Positions 1-6,845 of a stretch of DNA of 11,293 nucleotides are shown here, piece after piece. The position numbers and the translations under genes were made by a program. The notes under the pieces were generated by a model, which was not told where the DNA came from, ran no database searches, and saw only the letters and a program-made list of their open reading frames with translations. This stretch comes from Vulcanimicrobiota bacterium (GTDB taxonomy: Bacteria > Vulcanimicrobiota > Vulcanimicrobiia > Vulcanimicrobiales > Vulcanimicrobiaceae), in the NCBI GenBank assembly GCA_019233415.1, contig JAFAMK010000045.1:1-11293 (forward strand), given 5' to 3'. How positions within the stretch are numbered: the first letter of the stretch is position 1; each line of letters opens with the position of its first letter.

Positions 1-552
1 GCTCAGGTGGATGCGGAAGCTCGGGTCTTTGACCGAGTAGTGGACGTGCTTGTAGTTCGTCGTCGCGTGCGGGTCGACGGCGATGAGCAGCTTGTCGGGT
101 TTCGCGGTCTTGTCGGGGCCGTACGGGAAGTAGATCGTCACGGTCGACGCGGCACCCGGCGGGAGCTTCTTGTCGAGCAGCGACTCGGTGAGCCCGGTTC
201 CGGCGCCGACGGCACTCACCGTGTTCTCGTCGGCGTATGCGAGGTCGATCCCGTGGCCGTTGATGTTCGAGAAGCCGGTCTCGTCGGGTGCAAGCTCCTT
301 CGCCGTGCCGTTGCGGACTTGCACCTTCACGCCGACGCCGGTCTGCGCGGTGCCGTCGTTGTACGACGCCGCGGGGTCGACGCTCAGCACCTTCACGCGC
401 CACACGCCGTCGAACAGCTGCGCCCCGACGCAGCCCTCGACGCTGCTGCGCTGCATCGCGCCGCCCTCGGCCTGCTTCGGCGGTGCCGCCGCATTCGCCG
501 CACCGGCCGTCAGGATGCCAATCATCACGGTCGCACCGAACCATCGTGTCAC
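1..552 (-). CDS. Secreted protein with signal peptide, DUF4352-like fold (3' end outside window)
   Basis: The reading frame is open from a GTG start at 552 through the left edge, so at least 184 residues are present and the C-terminus is missing. Residues 1-21 form a signal peptide: a short basic start (TRW), a hydrophobic core, and a likely cleavage after the Ala-Asn-Ala at 19-21. The mature part looks like an all-beta domain. A run of alternating hydrophobics (GVGVKVQVRNG, about 72-82), then a segment near D104-Y106, then PPGAASTVTIYFPYG (131-145) resemble the immunoglobulin-like DUF4352 pattern, but this is a weak, by-eye match. The GTG was chosen because a near-perfect AAGGAGG lies 8 nt upstream and because it overlaps the regulator's TGA in a GTGA. 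An ATG at codon 10 would destroy the signal peptide. It is the last visible gene of the minus-strand block and is probably made with the BTAD regulator. Substrate and role are unknown. Confidence 0.8.
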   Translation of the reverse strand, partial: MTRWFGATVMIGILTAGAANAAAPPKQAEGGAMQRSSVEGCVGAQLFDGVWRVKVLSVDPAASYNDGTAQTGVGVKVQVRNGTAKELAPDETGFSNINGHGIDLAYADENTVSAVGAGTGLTESLLDKKLPPGAASTVTIYFPYGPDKTAKPDKLLIAVDPHATTNYKHVHYSVKDPSFRIHLS

Positions 553-3500
553 GAGATCATCCTCCTTGGATCGTCGAGTGCCGTGCGCAGTGCGCGGCAC
601 CAGGGCAGGTCGGCATAGCGCCGCGCGTCGGCGCTCTCCGCGCCGAGGCTCGCGAGGCGGCGCCGCAGCGCGTCGCCGGCGTGCGCGAGCAGCGCGTCTG
701 CGCGCACGTCGCCGGCGCGTTCAAAGGCGCGGGTCGCGGCCCACAGCGCTTCGGCCGGTTCGGAGGCGACCGCGTCGTCGCCGTCGAGCACCAGTCCGCG
801 CAGCTCGTCCGCGGCGGCGAACGCGGCGGGCGCGTCGTCGCGGTCGAGCCGCAGGTTCACCAGGCTCGTCAGCGCGGTGACGAGCGAGCTTCGCATCGCC
901 AGCGCGCGCAACAGGGCAACAGCGTCCTCGTAGTGCGGCGCGGCCTCACCCGGTCGGCCGAGCTCGACCAGACAGCCGGCGACGTTCGACGCGGCCGCGG
1001 CGCGCAAGCTGGTCGAGCCGATCGCCTCGGCGGTCGAAAGGCCACTGCGCGCCGCTTCCAGCGCCTCGTCAAAACGGCCGACGTTGTAGAGCGCGACGCA
1101 GCGGTTGATCTCGCACATCGTGGCGAAGCGGCGGTCGCCGTGCGCGCGCGCGAGCGCGAGCGTGCGGTCGAGCAGCGCGAGCCCGTCGAGCCAGCGCGCC
1201 TGCGTGTTGAGCAGCGTCGCCTTGTTCATCATGATCCCGATCGTCGCGCGGCGCCCGCCCAGCGTCTCGCTGATCGCCAGCGCCGCGTCGTACTCGCGCG
1301 CGGCGACGTCGAACGCACCCTCGCGCGCAGCGGCGAGCCCGAGGTAGTGGTGGCCGTCGGCTTCGGCGCAGCGGTCGCCGACGCGCACTGCGAGCCGCAG
1401 CACCGCCTCGCCGGATTCGCGCAGCAGACGCCACTGCTGGCGATCGATCGCGGTCGCCGCCGTCGTCGACGCGACGCGAATCGCGAGCGCCGGGCTGGTG
1501 AGCCGTTCGGCGAGGTCGCGCGCACGGTCGAGGTCGGCGCTCGCCGCGTCGAAGTCGCCGGCATTGCTCTCCGCGACCGCGCACTGCAGCAGCGCTTCGA
1601 GCGCTGCTCGCTCGTCGCCGGCCGCATCGTATGCGCCGACCGCCGCGCGGGCGCGTTCCGCGGCACGCGCGAGCGCGCCCGCGATCGTCGCGACGCGCGC
1701 GTCCAATTCGGCGAGCAGCCCGTCGGCGCGCGGTCCGGGCTCGGCAAGCGGCGTCATCTCCGCGATCAGCGACGACGCGCGCGCCGCGTCGCCCGCCTCC
1801 AGCGCCAGCCGCGCGAGCGCTTCGAGCGCCGCAAAGCTCGCGCGCACGTCATCCGCCGCGCGGGCGAGCCCGAGCATCCGTTCGAGGTCGTCGCGCTCCG
1901 CCGCTTGATCACCGATGCGGCGCCAGGCGCGAGCACGCGCGCCGAGCAAGCCGTACTCGTACGCCGCGACGTTGCATCCCAGGCCACGGCTCGCGCGCGC
2001 AGCCGCGTCCTCGTGCGCGTAGACGTCGAGCGCGGCCTCGGCGGCACGCAGGTACCAGCGGGCCGCGGCGGCGTGCTCGCCGCACGCCGCGTAGTGTTCG
2101 GCCAGGTCGAACGCATGCGCGGTACACTCGTCGTCGGGAAGCGTCTGCAGCACGCTCGCGACGATGTGGTGGTGGTGCGCGCGGCGCTCCGGCACGATCC
2201 GCGCGTAGACGGCCTCGCGCACGACCTCGTGCGTGAACGCGTAGCGCAGACGCGCGCGGTCGTACGTTTCGCGCAGCAGCTGTGCGCCGAGCAATTCGGC
2301 GAGCGCGTCGTAGAGCGCCGACTCGGGCCAGCCGCTCGCCGCGCGCAGCAGCGCGACGTCGACCGCCGCGCCGAAGACCGCAGCCAGGTCGAGCGCACCG
2401 CGCGCCGCGTCGCCAAGGTGCTCCAACCGCGCACCGATCGCGTCGGCGAGCGCCGGCGAAGCATCATCACCCGCGCGCAGCAGCGCCTGGACGAGAAGCG
2501 GGTTTCCGCCGCTGCGCCGTGCCAGCGCGGCAGCGTCGTGCGCATCTTCGGGCTCGCCGAGCGCGGCGGCGAGCGCGCCGACGTCGGCCGGCGCGAGCGG
2601 GCCGAGCGAGAGCGCGTGCGCGAGCCCGCGCGAGAGCATCTCGTCGCGCAGCCGTCGCACGTGCGGCGGCAACGCCGCGCCGTCCCGCGCGGTGACGACG
2701 AGCAGCGCGTGCGTCCCGGCGAGCGCGCGCATCAGGTAGCCGAGTAGATCGGTCGTCGCGCTCCCCGCCCAGTGCACGTCCTCCGCGACGAGCAGCAGCG
2801 GTCGCCGGCTCGCGAGCGCGCGCAGCGCCTGCACGACCGCATCGAAGACGCGCGCCGCTTCGCGCTGCGGGTCGCCGAGCGGCGGCGCGCCGTCGCCCGC
2901 CGGCCAGCCGGGGACGAGCGGCGCGAGCACGTCGAACCACAGCGGCCGCCGCGCCGGCGCGTCGAGCAGCGGCAGCGCGGACGCGAACGCGTCGACGACG
3001 GCCTGATACGGAAACCGCTCCGGACTGCTGGTCCCGCCGAGCAGCACGCGTCCGCCCTCGCCCTCGACGACCGCGGCGAAGAGCCCGGCCAGCGTCGTCT
3101 TCCCGATCCCCGGCTCGCCGGTCACGAAAACGGACGTCCCACCGTGCGTCGCCGCGCGCGTCCACAGCGCGCGCAGCTGTGCGATCTCCGCGTCGCGACC
3201 GACGCACGGCGCCGCCGCGCGCCGCGCCGCGACCGGCGCGACACCGGGCTGCGCGAGATCATCGCGCACGTCTTCCGAACGCAGGATGCGGTCGCGCAGC
3301 GCACGCGTCTCGGGCATCGGCTCGACGCCCATCTCGCGCCGCAGCCGTTCGGCGAAGCGCTCGTACGCGCGCAGCGCGCCGGTGCGGTCGCCGCGCTCGT
3401 AGCGGATCGCGACGTACTGCCGCACCACGTCCTCGCGCCACGGATCGCTCTCCAGCAGCCGTTCCGCGTACGACTCCGCGCGGTCCAGCTCGCGCGCACG

Positions 3501-3992
3501 GCGGTGCTGCGCGACGAGCCGGCTCAACGCGTCGTGATACAGCCGCGCATAGCGCTCGCGGTGCGGCAGAATCCACTCGGCGTCGATGTCGTCGAGCAGC
3601 TCGCCGCGGTACAGCGCGACCGCGGCGGCGAGGTCGCCTTCGGCGTAGGCGCGCTCGAACGCGTCGACGTCGACGAACGCGCGCGCGGTGCCGGCCCACA
3701 CGACGTCGTCACCCACCGCGACGAGCCACGGCTCGTCACTCGTGGGCAGACTCTTCCCGAGCAGGTGCAGCGCACGCCGAAACGTGCCGAGCGCGGTCCC
3801 CTCGTCGTCGTCGGGCCACAGCGCGAACGCCGCGCTCGCGCGCGCGAGCGGTCCGCGCGCGAGCAGCAGCAGCGCCAGCAGCTCCAAACCGCGCCGCCGC
3901 GGGACGTAGCGGTAGCCGGGATCGTCGGGAACGACGACGGCGGCGCGGCCGAACAGCGTGATCCGCAGCCGGTCCGCCGAGCCGGAGGCCAT
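549..3992 (-). CDS. BTAD-type transcriptional regulator with AAA (STAND-like) ATPase and C-terminal TPR region
   Basis: 1147 residues from the ATG at 3992. Domains in order: an OmpR-like winged helix (about 8-100, starting LRITLFGRAAVVV); a bacterial transcriptional activator domain of helical repeats (about 105-235); an AAA/NACHT-like ATPase with Walker A GEPGIGKTT (292-300), Walker B LLLVAEDVHW (399-408, acidic pair E404/D405) and a sensor-like SGGNPLL (494-500); then a long alanine-rich helical part with TPR-like pairs from about 625 to the end. This is the build of large AfsR/SARP- and MalT-like ATP-dependent activators. No LuxR-type helix-turn-helix ends the protein, so DNA binding must come from the N-terminal winged helix. 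The frame is open up to 4190, but the first 66 residues of that longer version read as Ser/Thr/Ala-rich shadow of the 64-aa gene, so I place the start at 3992. Only weak Shine-Dalgarno character precedes it. The gene starts 19 nt after the 64-aa gene and ends in a GTGA overlap with the secreted-protein gene. Its target promoter is not identifiable here; autoregulation or control of neighbouring genes is inference. Confidence 0.9.
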   Translation of the reverse strand: MASGSADRLRITLFGRAAVVVPDDPGYRYVPRRRGLELLALLLLARGPLARASAAFALWPDDDEGTALGTFRRALHLLGKSLPTSDEPWLVAVGDDVVWAGTARAFVDVDAFERAYAEGDLAAAVALYRGELLDDIDAEWILPHRERYARLYHDALSRLVAQHRRARELDRAESYAERLLESDPWREDVVRQYVAIRYERGDRTGALRAYERFAERLRREMGVEPMPETRALRDRILRSEDVRDDLAQPGVAPVAARRAAAPCVGRDAEIAQLRALWTRAATHGGTSVFVTGEPGIGKTTLAGLFAAVVEGEGGRVLLGGTSSPERFPYQAVVDAFASALPLLDAPARRPLWFDVLAPLVPGWPAGDGAPPLGDPQREAARVFDAVVQALRALASRRPLLLVAEDVHWAGSATTDLLGYLMRALAGTHALLVVTARDGAALPPHVRRLRDEMLSRGLAHALSLGPLAPADVGALAAALGEPEDAHDAAALARRSGGNPLLVQALLRAGDDASPALADAIGARLEHLGDAARGALDLAAVFGAAVDVALLRAASGWPESALYDALAELLGAQLLRETYDRARLRYAFTHEVVREAVYARIVPERRAHHHHIVASVLQTLPDDECTAHAFDLAEHYAACGEHAAAARWYLRAAEAALDVYAHEDAAARASRGLGCNVAAYEYGLLGARARAWRRIGDQAAERDDLERMLGLARAADDVRASFAALEALARLALEAGDAARASSLIAEMTPLAEPGPRADGLLAELDARVATIAGALARAAERARAAVGAYDAAGDERAALEALLQCAVAESNAGDFDAASADLDRARDLAERLTSPALAIRVASTTAATAIDRQQWRLLRESGEAVLRLAVRVGDRCAEADGHHYLGLAAAREGAFDVAAREYDAALAISETLGGRRATIGIMMNKATLLNTQARWLDGLALLDRTLALARAHGDRRFATMCEINRCVALYNVGRFDEALEAARSGLSTAEAIGSTSLRAAAASNVAGCLVELGRPGEAAPHYEDAVALLRALAMRSSLVTALTSLVNLRLDRDDAPAAFAAADELRGLVLDGDDAVASEPAEALWAATRAFERAGDVRADALLAHAGDALRRRLASLGAESADARRYADLPWCRALRTALDDPRRMIS
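561..567 (-). promoter_or_regulatory. Ribosome binding site deciding the GTG start at 552
   Basis: AAGGAGG on the minus strand, 8 nt before the GTG at 552-550. It lies inside the last codons of the upstream regulator gene (encoding the Pro-Arg-Arg before Met-Ile-Ser-stop). It is one of the two strongest Shine-Dalgarno sequences in the window, so this junction does not depend on coupling alone. It also rules out the internal ATG ten codons later. Confidence 0.75.
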
Positions 3993-4011
3993 GCGAGCCG
4001 CTTCGCTGCGC

Positions 4012-4206
4012 TCAGGCGCGGTCTTCTCGCGCCGCCACGTACTGGCGCAGGACGTCGGCGACGTCGCCGACGTCGGTGAAGTAGCGGCGGCGATGGTCGT
4101 CCAGCGACTCGACGACGCCGCGCCACTGCCGCGCCGCACCCGGCTCGAGCCAGAGGCGGACCACGAATGCGAGGCGGCGGCGGTCGTCATGTGACTCCGG
4201 TCCCAT
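4012..4206 (-). CDS. Small conserved-looking protein (64 aa) between the lipoprotein and the BTAD regulator
   Basis: ATG at 4206 to TGA at 4014-4012, 64 residues. The sequence reads as a real compact protein rather than shadow: FVVRLWLEPGAARQWRGVVE (14-33), then YFTDVGDVADVLRQYV (42-57). The first half looks like two beta strands joined by a turn with W19, E21 and the W28-R29-G30 motif; the second half looks like a helix carrying a Leu/Val face. I recall similar short W-R-G-x-V/I-E proteins or domains beside large BTAD or LuxR-type regulators in several phyla, but I cannot name a family. The start shares its A with the TGA of the lipoprotein gene (TGATG) and no Shine-Dalgarno is seen, so translation is probably coupled. 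The regulator begins 19 nt downstream. It could be a small partner or adaptor of that regulator; this is inference from position only. Confidence 0.72.
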   Translation of the reverse strand: MGPESHDDRRRLAFVVRLWLEPGAARQWRGVVESLDDHRRRYFTDVGDVADVLRQYVAAREDRA

Positions 4207-5237
4207 CAGCGCACGGCGAGCGCTTGTGGGCAGAAGCTGCCGCTGGCCGCGATCACCTGCACCGGCGCGACGTTGCCGGTCGCACCGGGCGCGAACACCG
4301 CGATGTCGTGCGCCGCGTAGTCGCCGACGTAGACGAAGCCGGCGCGGTCGACCGCGACCGCGAGCGGTTTCGCCAACGTCGTCGCGCTCCCGCCGATCGT
4401 GCGCGACGGCGCGACGTTCCCCGTGCTTCCGGCCGGCCAGACGCTCACGGTCGCGGCCGCCCCGGACGCCACGTAGATCGCGCCGGTCGCGTCGACCGCG
4501 ACGTCGCTCGGCGCCGTGATCCCGGTCGCGCTCCCGGCGATCCGTGCTGCCGGCGCGACGTTCCCGCTCGCGCCCGCAGCAAAGACGTCGACTGCCGCGC
4601 CCGTGTTGTCGGCAGCGTAGATTCTTCCCGCAGCGTCGAGCGCGAGTCCGAACGGTCCTTGCAGCGTCGTCAGCGTGCCTTTGATCTGCTGCGACGGAAC
4701 GACGCCGGAGCCCGACGCGCTCGGCGGAAAGAGGTCGATCGCGCCGGCGGCGTCGCCCACGTACACGTTCCCAGCCGTGTCGATCCCGATCCCCGTCGGC
4801 TGGCCGGCCGCCGAAACGATGCTGCGCGACGGCGCGACGTTCCCGGTCGCACTCGCCGAGAACATGTCGATCGCTACAAAACTGTCGTCCACCCAGATCG
4901 CGCCACTCGCATCCCATCCGATTCCGGTCGGAAGGATGAGCGTCGTCGCGCTTCCCGTCACCGCCGTGGCGGGCGCTGCCGCACCGGTCGGGCTCAACGT
5001 GAACGTATCGTAGCCGGCCGTGCTCCTGGTGCACGCCGTCGTCACGGCGAGCGAAGTCGCGCGCCCAGGGATCGGCGTCGGGGTCGGCGTGGGCGTGGGC
5101 GTCGGCGTCACGGTCGGCGCGGCGGTCCCGGTTGAGAGCGCAGGGGCCGTCGCGCCGCCGCCTTGGCAGCCGGCGAGTGCGGCGCCGAGCACGAGCGCGG
5201 CGCCGAATGCGCGCGCGGGACGTCCGTCATCGTTCAC
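4206..5237 (-). CDS. NHL-repeat beta-propeller lipoprotein
   Basis: 343 residues from a GTG at 5237. The N-terminus is a lipoprotein signal: hydrophobic stretch then lipobox L21-A-G-C24, so the mature protein should be lipidated at Cys24 and sit on the outside of the membrane. A Thr-Pro repeat linker (41-57) leads to a propeller of blades about 45-50 residues long. Each has the NHL-like pattern of an aspartate after four hydrophobics, A-G-x-I/V-Y-V, an acidic or small residue, then V-F/V-W and G-x-x-G-N-V-A-P. The A-G-x-I/V-Y/W-V step is seen at about 111-117, 155-161, 203-209, 251-257 and 299-305. The last strand (ALAVR, 339-343) may close the ring with the N-terminal strand near 61-65. The only mature-part cysteines besides Cys24 are C69 and C336, at the two ends of the propeller. 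No catalytic residues are apparent; NHL propellers usually bind protein or ligands. It precedes and overlaps the 64-aa gene. No Shine-Dalgarno lies at normal distance; a GGAGGA occurs 23 nt upstream, before a hairpin. Confidence 0.85.
   Translation of the reverse strand: MNDDGRPARAFGAALVLGAALAGCQGGGATAPALSTGTAAPTVTPTPTPTPTPTPIPGRATSLAVTTACTRSTAGYDTFTLSPTGAAAPATAVTGSATTLILPTGIGWDASGAIWVDDSFVAIDMFSASATGNVAPSRSIVSAAGQPTGIGIDTAGNVYVGDAAGAIDLFPPSASGSGVVPSQQIKGTLTTLQGPFGLALDAAGRIYAADNTGAAVDVFAAGASGNVAPAARIAGSATGITAPSDVAVDATGAIYVASGAAATVSVWPAGSTGNVAPSRTIGGSATTLAKPLAVAVDRAGFVYVGDYAAHDIAVFAPGATGNVAPVQVIAASGSFCPQALAVR
5067..5117 (-). repeat. Low-complexity Thr-Pro linker repeat
   Basis: Near-tandem ACG-CC(C/G) hexamers coding for alternating Thr-Pro (residues 41-57 of the lipoprotein). 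On the plus strand it shows as GGCGTG/GGCGTC units. It forms an extended, rigid spacer between the lipid anchor and the propeller. Its length could vary between strains by slippage; this is inference. Confidence 0.8.
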
Positions 5238-5258
5238 GCGCCGAGCGTAGCCGGCGCG
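5237..5258 (-). promoter_or_regulatory. Hairpin abutting the GTG start of the lipoprotein gene
   Basis: A perfect 7-bp inverted repeat, CGCGCCG with CGGCGCG, around an 8-nt loop. Its last base is the first base of the GTG start codon. If it forms in the mRNA, it lies between the start and the GGAGGA at 5266-5261, and could either hide the start or bring that sequence close to it. High G+C makes such stems fairly likely by chance. Confidence 0.35.
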
Positions 5259-5263
5259 CGTCC

Positions 5264-5284
5264 TCCGAACGTCCTCGGTTCGGA
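5264..5284 (-). promoter_or_regulatory. Perfect inverted repeat in the gap before the lipoprotein gene
   Basis: TCCGAAC and GTTCGGA are exact complements with a 7-nt loop, in the 57-nt gap between the two-helix membrane protein gene and the lipoprotein gene. On the minus-strand transcript no run of U follows, so it is not a standard intrinsic terminator. Its 3' arm contains the first half of the GGAGGA motif, so the stem would partly mask a potential ribosome binding site. It could also be a protein-binding site. Confidence 0.35.
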
Positions 5285-5294
5285 CGGGCTAGGG

Positions 5295-5588
5295 CTAGTG
5301 TTTGGTGCGCTTCTCGAACTGGCGGATGAAGTCGGATGCGGCCTGCGAGGGGTCGCGCGGCTGCACGACGCGCATCCGCCGGCGCCGCGGAAACGACGGG
5401 ACGCGGAACTGCAGCCGGCCGCGCAGTGTGATCGCGAGCACGACGTAGGCAACCACCGCGAAGACGACGACCGCCGAGACGAGGGCGCTGCCCGGCATCA
5501 TCGTCCAGTAGCGCGACACGAGCGAGTCGACGACGATCAGGACGACGATCGCGACGATGACCGTGACCAGCGCCCGGCTCTGCATCAT
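5295..5588 (-). CDS. Two-helix small membrane protein of unknown function
   Basis: 97 residues. Two strong hydrophobic segments at about 5-25 and 34-55 form a hairpin in the membrane. The 42-residue tail carries an arginine cluster (RRRRMR at 68-73) and ends FIRQFEKRTKH, so both ends are predicted to be cytoplasmic by the positive-inside rule. No family is recognised. The start overlaps the zinc-finger gene in an ATGA (5588-5585). A second ATG follows immediately, overlapping as TGATG, and could serve instead, giving 96 residues. The tight overlap suggests joint translation with the zinc-finger protein. Confidence 0.75.
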   Translation of the reverse strand: MMQSRALVTVIVAIVVLIVVDSLVSRYWTMMPGSALVSAVVVFAVVAYVVLAITLRGRLQFRVPSFPRRRRMRVVQPRDPSQAASDFIRQFEKRTKH

Positions 5589-5992
5589 CGCTCGCGGTTG
5601 AACCGGTTGGTGTAGACCGGCGTGCCGCCGTCTTCCACGTCGCGGCGGTGGCAGGCGTCGCAGAGGCTGTACTTGTTCGGGATCGGGTACGGCTTCTTGT
5701 TCCAGCGGATGCTCAGGTCGTGCACGAGGTGCGCGCGACGCTTGCAGCCCGGGCAGACGAAGTGCTCGCCGTCAGAGAGCAGCACCGGGTCGCGCGGCGT
5801 CCAGGCCTCGGGCTCGCCGGCGTAGTGCGGTCCCTTCTTGAGCGCCTGCTCGTACGCATAGCGCAGTCCTGCCGCATGGTCGCTCGCCGCCTCGGCGGCG
5901 CGTTCTTGTTCCGCAAGACAACTCGGACAGACGGAGTTGCGCAGCGTGCGCACATCCTTCGGCTCCTTGCAGACCGCGCAGCGGAACTCCAT
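5585..5992 (-). CDS. Small double zinc-finger (zinc-ribbon-like) protein
   Basis: 135 residues with two probable metal sites: C5-x2-C8 with C22-x2-C25 near the start, and C80-x2-C83 with C111-x2-C114 (H88, H91 and H115 nearby) in the second half. The spacing fits zinc ribbons or knuckles. Between them, about 26-66 is a helical Ala/Glu/Tyr-rich stretch. The C-terminus (TPVYTNRFNRER) is basic. No catalytic motif is seen, so a structural zinc or nucleic-acid/protein-binding role is the most that can be said; a degenerate HNH-like fold is a less likely alternative. It is preceded by a 43-nt gap after the secreted-protein gene, with no clear Shine-Dalgarno, and overlaps the membrane-protein gene by 4 bases. 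Confidence 0.78.
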   Translation of the reverse strand: MEFRCAVCKEPKDVRTLRNSVCPSCLAEQERAAEAASDHAAGLRYAYEQALKKGPHYAGEPEAWTPRDPVLLSDGEHFVCPGCKRRAHLVHDLSIRWNKKPYPIPNKYSLCDACHRRDVEDGGTPVYTNRFNRER

Positions 5993-6035
5993 GCACGCCC
6001 ACTTCGATCCGGCCCGCGCGGGATTCCCGCCGCGG

Positions 6036-6845
6036 CTACGGCCTCCGCGGGATTAATACACTCATGAGGTCCGGAGCTCGGGTGTAGCCGGCGGGAACGC
6101 GGAAGCGCGCGAGCGGCGGCGGGTTGCGCGTGAGGTCGTCGACCGCGTATGCGATTTTCGCGCTGAACGGAGCGGTGCCCGGCTCGATCGCGACGTCGAG
6201 CGTCAGCGGGAAGAGCGAGAACTCGTCGGCGAGCTGCGTCGTCGCGGTGACGTGCGAGGTCGCCTTGTCGCCTTGGTTCGCGACCTGCAGGTCGAACGCG
6301 AACCCGGTCGTCGGGAATCCGAGCGTCGTCGTGTGCCCGGTCAGCTTCAGCGTCGCCTCGAGCACGTCGAGCTTCGCGAACGGCGAGGGACCGATGCTCA
6401 CCGGCGGCGGCGTCGTCGGGTGCGGGCTCGGCGTGCGCGGCGCAACCATCTTCGGCAGGAACGACTGCACGCGGTACTTCTTGGTCGCCTCGCTCCAGAC
6501 CGTCACCGTGTTGGTGCCGCGGTCGATGATGAACGTCGCGCTGACCGGCGGGATCGGAAGCGCGTCGGCCTTGAACGAGAGCAGGTCGACCCGGATCAGG
6601 TTCGCGCGCTGCGCGAGCCCGAGCGTGACAACGCCGTTGTACGTCGCGTTCGCCATGACGAACGTCGCGTTCGCGTGTGCGCGCGCGGTGAACCCGATCA
6701 GCGCCGGCGCCGGAGCGGCGGAAGCGGCAGCGGACGGCGAGGGCACGGGCGACGGCGACGCGTCCTGCGCGCGGCCGCCGGTCGCGACGGCGGCGACGAG
6801 CAAAACCGTCGCGCCGAGTACGGTGACGGCGCGTCGAATCTTCAT
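6036..6845 (-). CDS. Secreted protein with Pro/Ser linker, LolA/DUF4412-like beta domain (uncertain)
   Basis: 269 residues. MKIRRAVTVLGATVLLVAAV opens a classical signal peptide, with likely cleavage after the Gly-Arg-Ala at 24-26. A linker of Ser-Pro-Ala (29-48) follows. The body alternates strands: an early part, IRVDLLSFKADALP (84-97) and FIIDRGTNTVTVWSEATKKY (105-124), a Pro-rich break (136-154), and a late part ending RFRVPAGYTRA (247-257). The order R-V-D, then I-I-D, then K-K-Y, then P-x-G-Y recalls LolA/DUF4412-type periplasmic proteins that bind lipids or hydrophobic ligands. I hold this only as a resemblance. The ATG shares a base with the TGA of the TPR/ATP-grasp gene (TGATG), so translation is probably coupled. 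It is the third gene of the SET/ATP-grasp group. Confidence 0.8.
   Translation of the reverse strand: MKIRRAVTVLGATVLLVAAVATGGRAQDASPSPVPSPSAAASAAPAPALIGFTARAHANATFVMANATYNGVVTLGLAQRANLIRVDLLSFKADALPIPPVSATFIIDRGTNTVTVWSEATKKYRVQSFLPKMVAPRTPSPHPTTPPPVSIGPSPFAKLDVLEATLKLTGHTTTLGFPTTGFAFDLQVANQGDKATSHVTATTQLADEFSLFPLTLDVAIEPGTAPFSAKIAYAVDDLTRNPPPLARFRVPAGYTRAPDLMSVLIPRRP

Noticed and set aside
288..2747. Long plus-strand open frame (819 codons) opposite the BTAD regulator
   Set aside because: Arg/Ala-rich with no domain or motif. It is the G+C-driven shadow of a minus-strand gene with clear Walker motifs.
3993..4190. N-terminal 66-residue extension of the BTAD regulator
   Set aside because: Ser/Thr/Ala-rich, lies over the better supported 64-aa gene, and the winged helix starts just after the ATG at 3992.
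6013..6054. G+C-rich hairpins (CCCGCGCGGG palindrome; CCGCGG stem around the stop of the secreted-protein gene) as a terminator
   Set aside because: No run of U follows on the minus-strand transcript and the stems are short. It may weakly slow transcription, but I cannot call it an intrinsic terminator.
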